Both the position numbers and the translations under genes were made by a program. From CAXBBB01 sp963841855 (GTDB lineage Bacteria > Bacteroidota > Rhodothermia > Rhodothermales > BA12): 64,000 nt of DNA. The notes under the pieces were generated by a model that saw nothing but the letters and a program-made list of their open reading frames with translations, was not told the DNA's origin and searched no databases. Positions 63,090 to 64,000 of the stretch are shown here, in pieces. Every line of letters starts with the position of its first letter. The stretch's first letter is position 1. The stretch is from positions 62,001-126,000 of the forward strand of contig CAWJEJ010000003.1 of assembly GCA_963841855.1 (NCBI GenBank). Reading direction: 5' to 3'.

Positions 63090-64000
63090 ATGATCCGATC
63101 TCTGCTCCTCGCCCTGCTGTGCGCGGCTCCCGCACTCGCCCAAACTGCGCCCTATACGGACGCCCTCCTCCAGGCCAAGCTCGATTCCCTCATCGCCCAC
63201 CACGACGGCAGCGGCCAGGCCTTCGACGGCCGCGTTGGCTTTTACGTGCGTCACCTGCGAACGGGACAAACCGCCGCCACGCTCGCCGACACGCTCTTCC
63301 CTACGGCCAGCACGATCAAGGTGCCGATTGCGGCAACGGTCTGGGATGCCATCGACAAGGGCGAGTTGGACTACCACGGCACGCTGATCTTCCGCGACTC
63401 GCTGATTTATGCGGGCGAAGACATCGCGGGCGCCCTGCGCGACAGCGCCGAGATTGGGCTCGGAAAGGTGATGATGCTCTCGATCACGACGAGCGACAAC
63501 ACGGCTAGTCTGTGGCTTCAGAAGCTGGTCACCGGAGAGCGTATCAACTCGTGGATGCAGGCCAACGGCTACCCGATGACACGTGTCAACAGCCGCACGC
63601 CGGGCCGCGAGGCCGACCGCGAGCGCTATGGATGGGGCCAGACGACGCCGCGCGAAATGGCCGACCTGTTCATCCAGATCCGCCAGGGAGATGTCGTCTC
63701 GCCCGGAGCAAGCGAAGAGTTGTACCGCATGCTAACGCGCATCTATTGGAACGACGAAGCGCTCTCGAGCCTACCGCCCTGGATTCAGACGGCGAGCAAG
63801 CAAGGCGCCGTCAACGCGTCGCGCAGCGAAGTCGTCCTGGTCAACGCGCCGCACGGCGACTACGTGATGAGCGTCTTCACGAGTGACCAGGCCGATCAGT
63901 CGTGGGAAGACGACAACGCGGGCTACCGCCTGCTACGCGACGTCTCGGCGCTGCTGTGGCGCTACTTCGAGCCCGAGAGCGATTGGTCGCCTCCCACCGG
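63090..64000 (+). CDS. Class A beta-lactamase-like serine hydrolase (3' end beyond window)
   Basis: From ATG 63090 the frame stays open to the window edge (303 residues visible). A signal peptide (L-L-L-A-L-L-C-A-A-P-A-L-A-Q) precedes a penicillin-binding/beta-lactamase fold. The S-x-x-K motif is Ser74-T-I-K77 and the S-D-N motif is 135-137. S-K-Q-G stands in place of the K-T/S-G box. It could be a beta-lactamase, a DD-peptidase or an esterase of the beta-lactamase2 family. The altered third motif makes true antibiotic hydrolysis uncertain. Confidence 0.85.
   Translation, partial: MIRSLLLALLCAAPALAQTAPYTDALLQAKLDSLIAHHDGSGQAFDGRVGFYVRHLRTGQTAATLADTLFPTASTIKVPIAATVWDAIDKGELDYHGTLIFRDSLIYAGEDIAGALRDSAEIGLGKVMMLSITTSDNTASLWLQKLVTGERINSWMQANGYPMTRVNSRTPGREADRERYGWGQTTPREMADLFIQIRQGDVVSPGASEELYRMLTRIYWNDEALSSLPPWIQTASKQGAVNASRSEVVLVNAPHGDYVMSVFTSDQADQSWEDDNAGYRLLRDVSALLWRYFEPESDWSPPT

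Overview
The window is high-GC, gene-dense bacterial DNA. Secreted proteins with type IX secretion (T9SS) type A C-terminal sorting domains, Bacteroidota-style promoters (TTTG, 19 nt, TAnnTTTG) and the absence of obvious Shine-Dalgarno sites point to the Rhodothermota/Bacteroidota side of the FCB group. Flagellar genes (fliJ, a MotE-like gene, fliK, flgD, flgE) together with cheY, cheZ and motA are unusual for that group. Taxonomy is inferred, not proven.

Layout. 1-8.4 kb: housekeeping and small metabolic genes, namely a lamin-tail/FlgD-Ig protein end, an LMW phosphatase, a frameshifted lipoprotein, xseA, a YjbQ-like protein, a Uma2 nuclease, an SDR, and an overlapping YqcI/DUF1989/VOC operon. 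8.4-16 kb: a DEAD-box helicase, a decayed gene patch carrying a 160-bp mobile element, a MASE1-type histidine kinase, a PfkB kinase and three YqjD/ElaB-like membrane proteins. 16-24 kb: an envelope cluster (giant TPR protein, outer-membrane barrel, HU-like/SPOR protein broken by a frameshift, ExbB, ExbD). 24.4-30.5 kb: a flagellar hook operon. 30.6-37.5 kb: a hybrid kinase, RNase III, a minimal T9SS-like protein, an outer-membrane transporter-like protein, an aldehyde dehydrogenase and a deiodinase-like nitroreductase. 37.7-40.1 kb: cheY-cheZ-motA. 40.2-43.2 kb: a fasciclin protein and an overlapping L,D-transpeptidase/M15 peptidase pair. 43.3-50.3 kb: a second copy of the 160-bp element, gcvP, a DUF559 nuclease gene with an amber stop set among palindromic repeats, and two T9SS cargo proteins. 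50.4-57.7 kb: PhoU, nadD, a TonB receptor, nadE, a lipoprotein and a DUF421 protein. 57.8-64 kb: a SpoIIE-type phosphatase, a candidate 19-residue hydrophobic peptide, a flavin disulfide reductase, a SnoaL-like protein and a class A beta-lactamase-like hydrolase cut by the window end.

Most notable: two 160-bp, roughly 95% identical elements with 13-bp terminal inverted repeats, a palindrome at their exact midpoint and 2-bp flanking direct repeats. Removing the first copy together with one TA rejoins the reading frame of a lipoprotein gene, which is direct evidence that it inserted like a MITE. Three further genes are broken by single-base lesions. Two of these (a Sel1-like lipoprotein and the SPOR protein) are frameshifts in short G/C runs, and one (DUF559) is a Trp-to-amber change.
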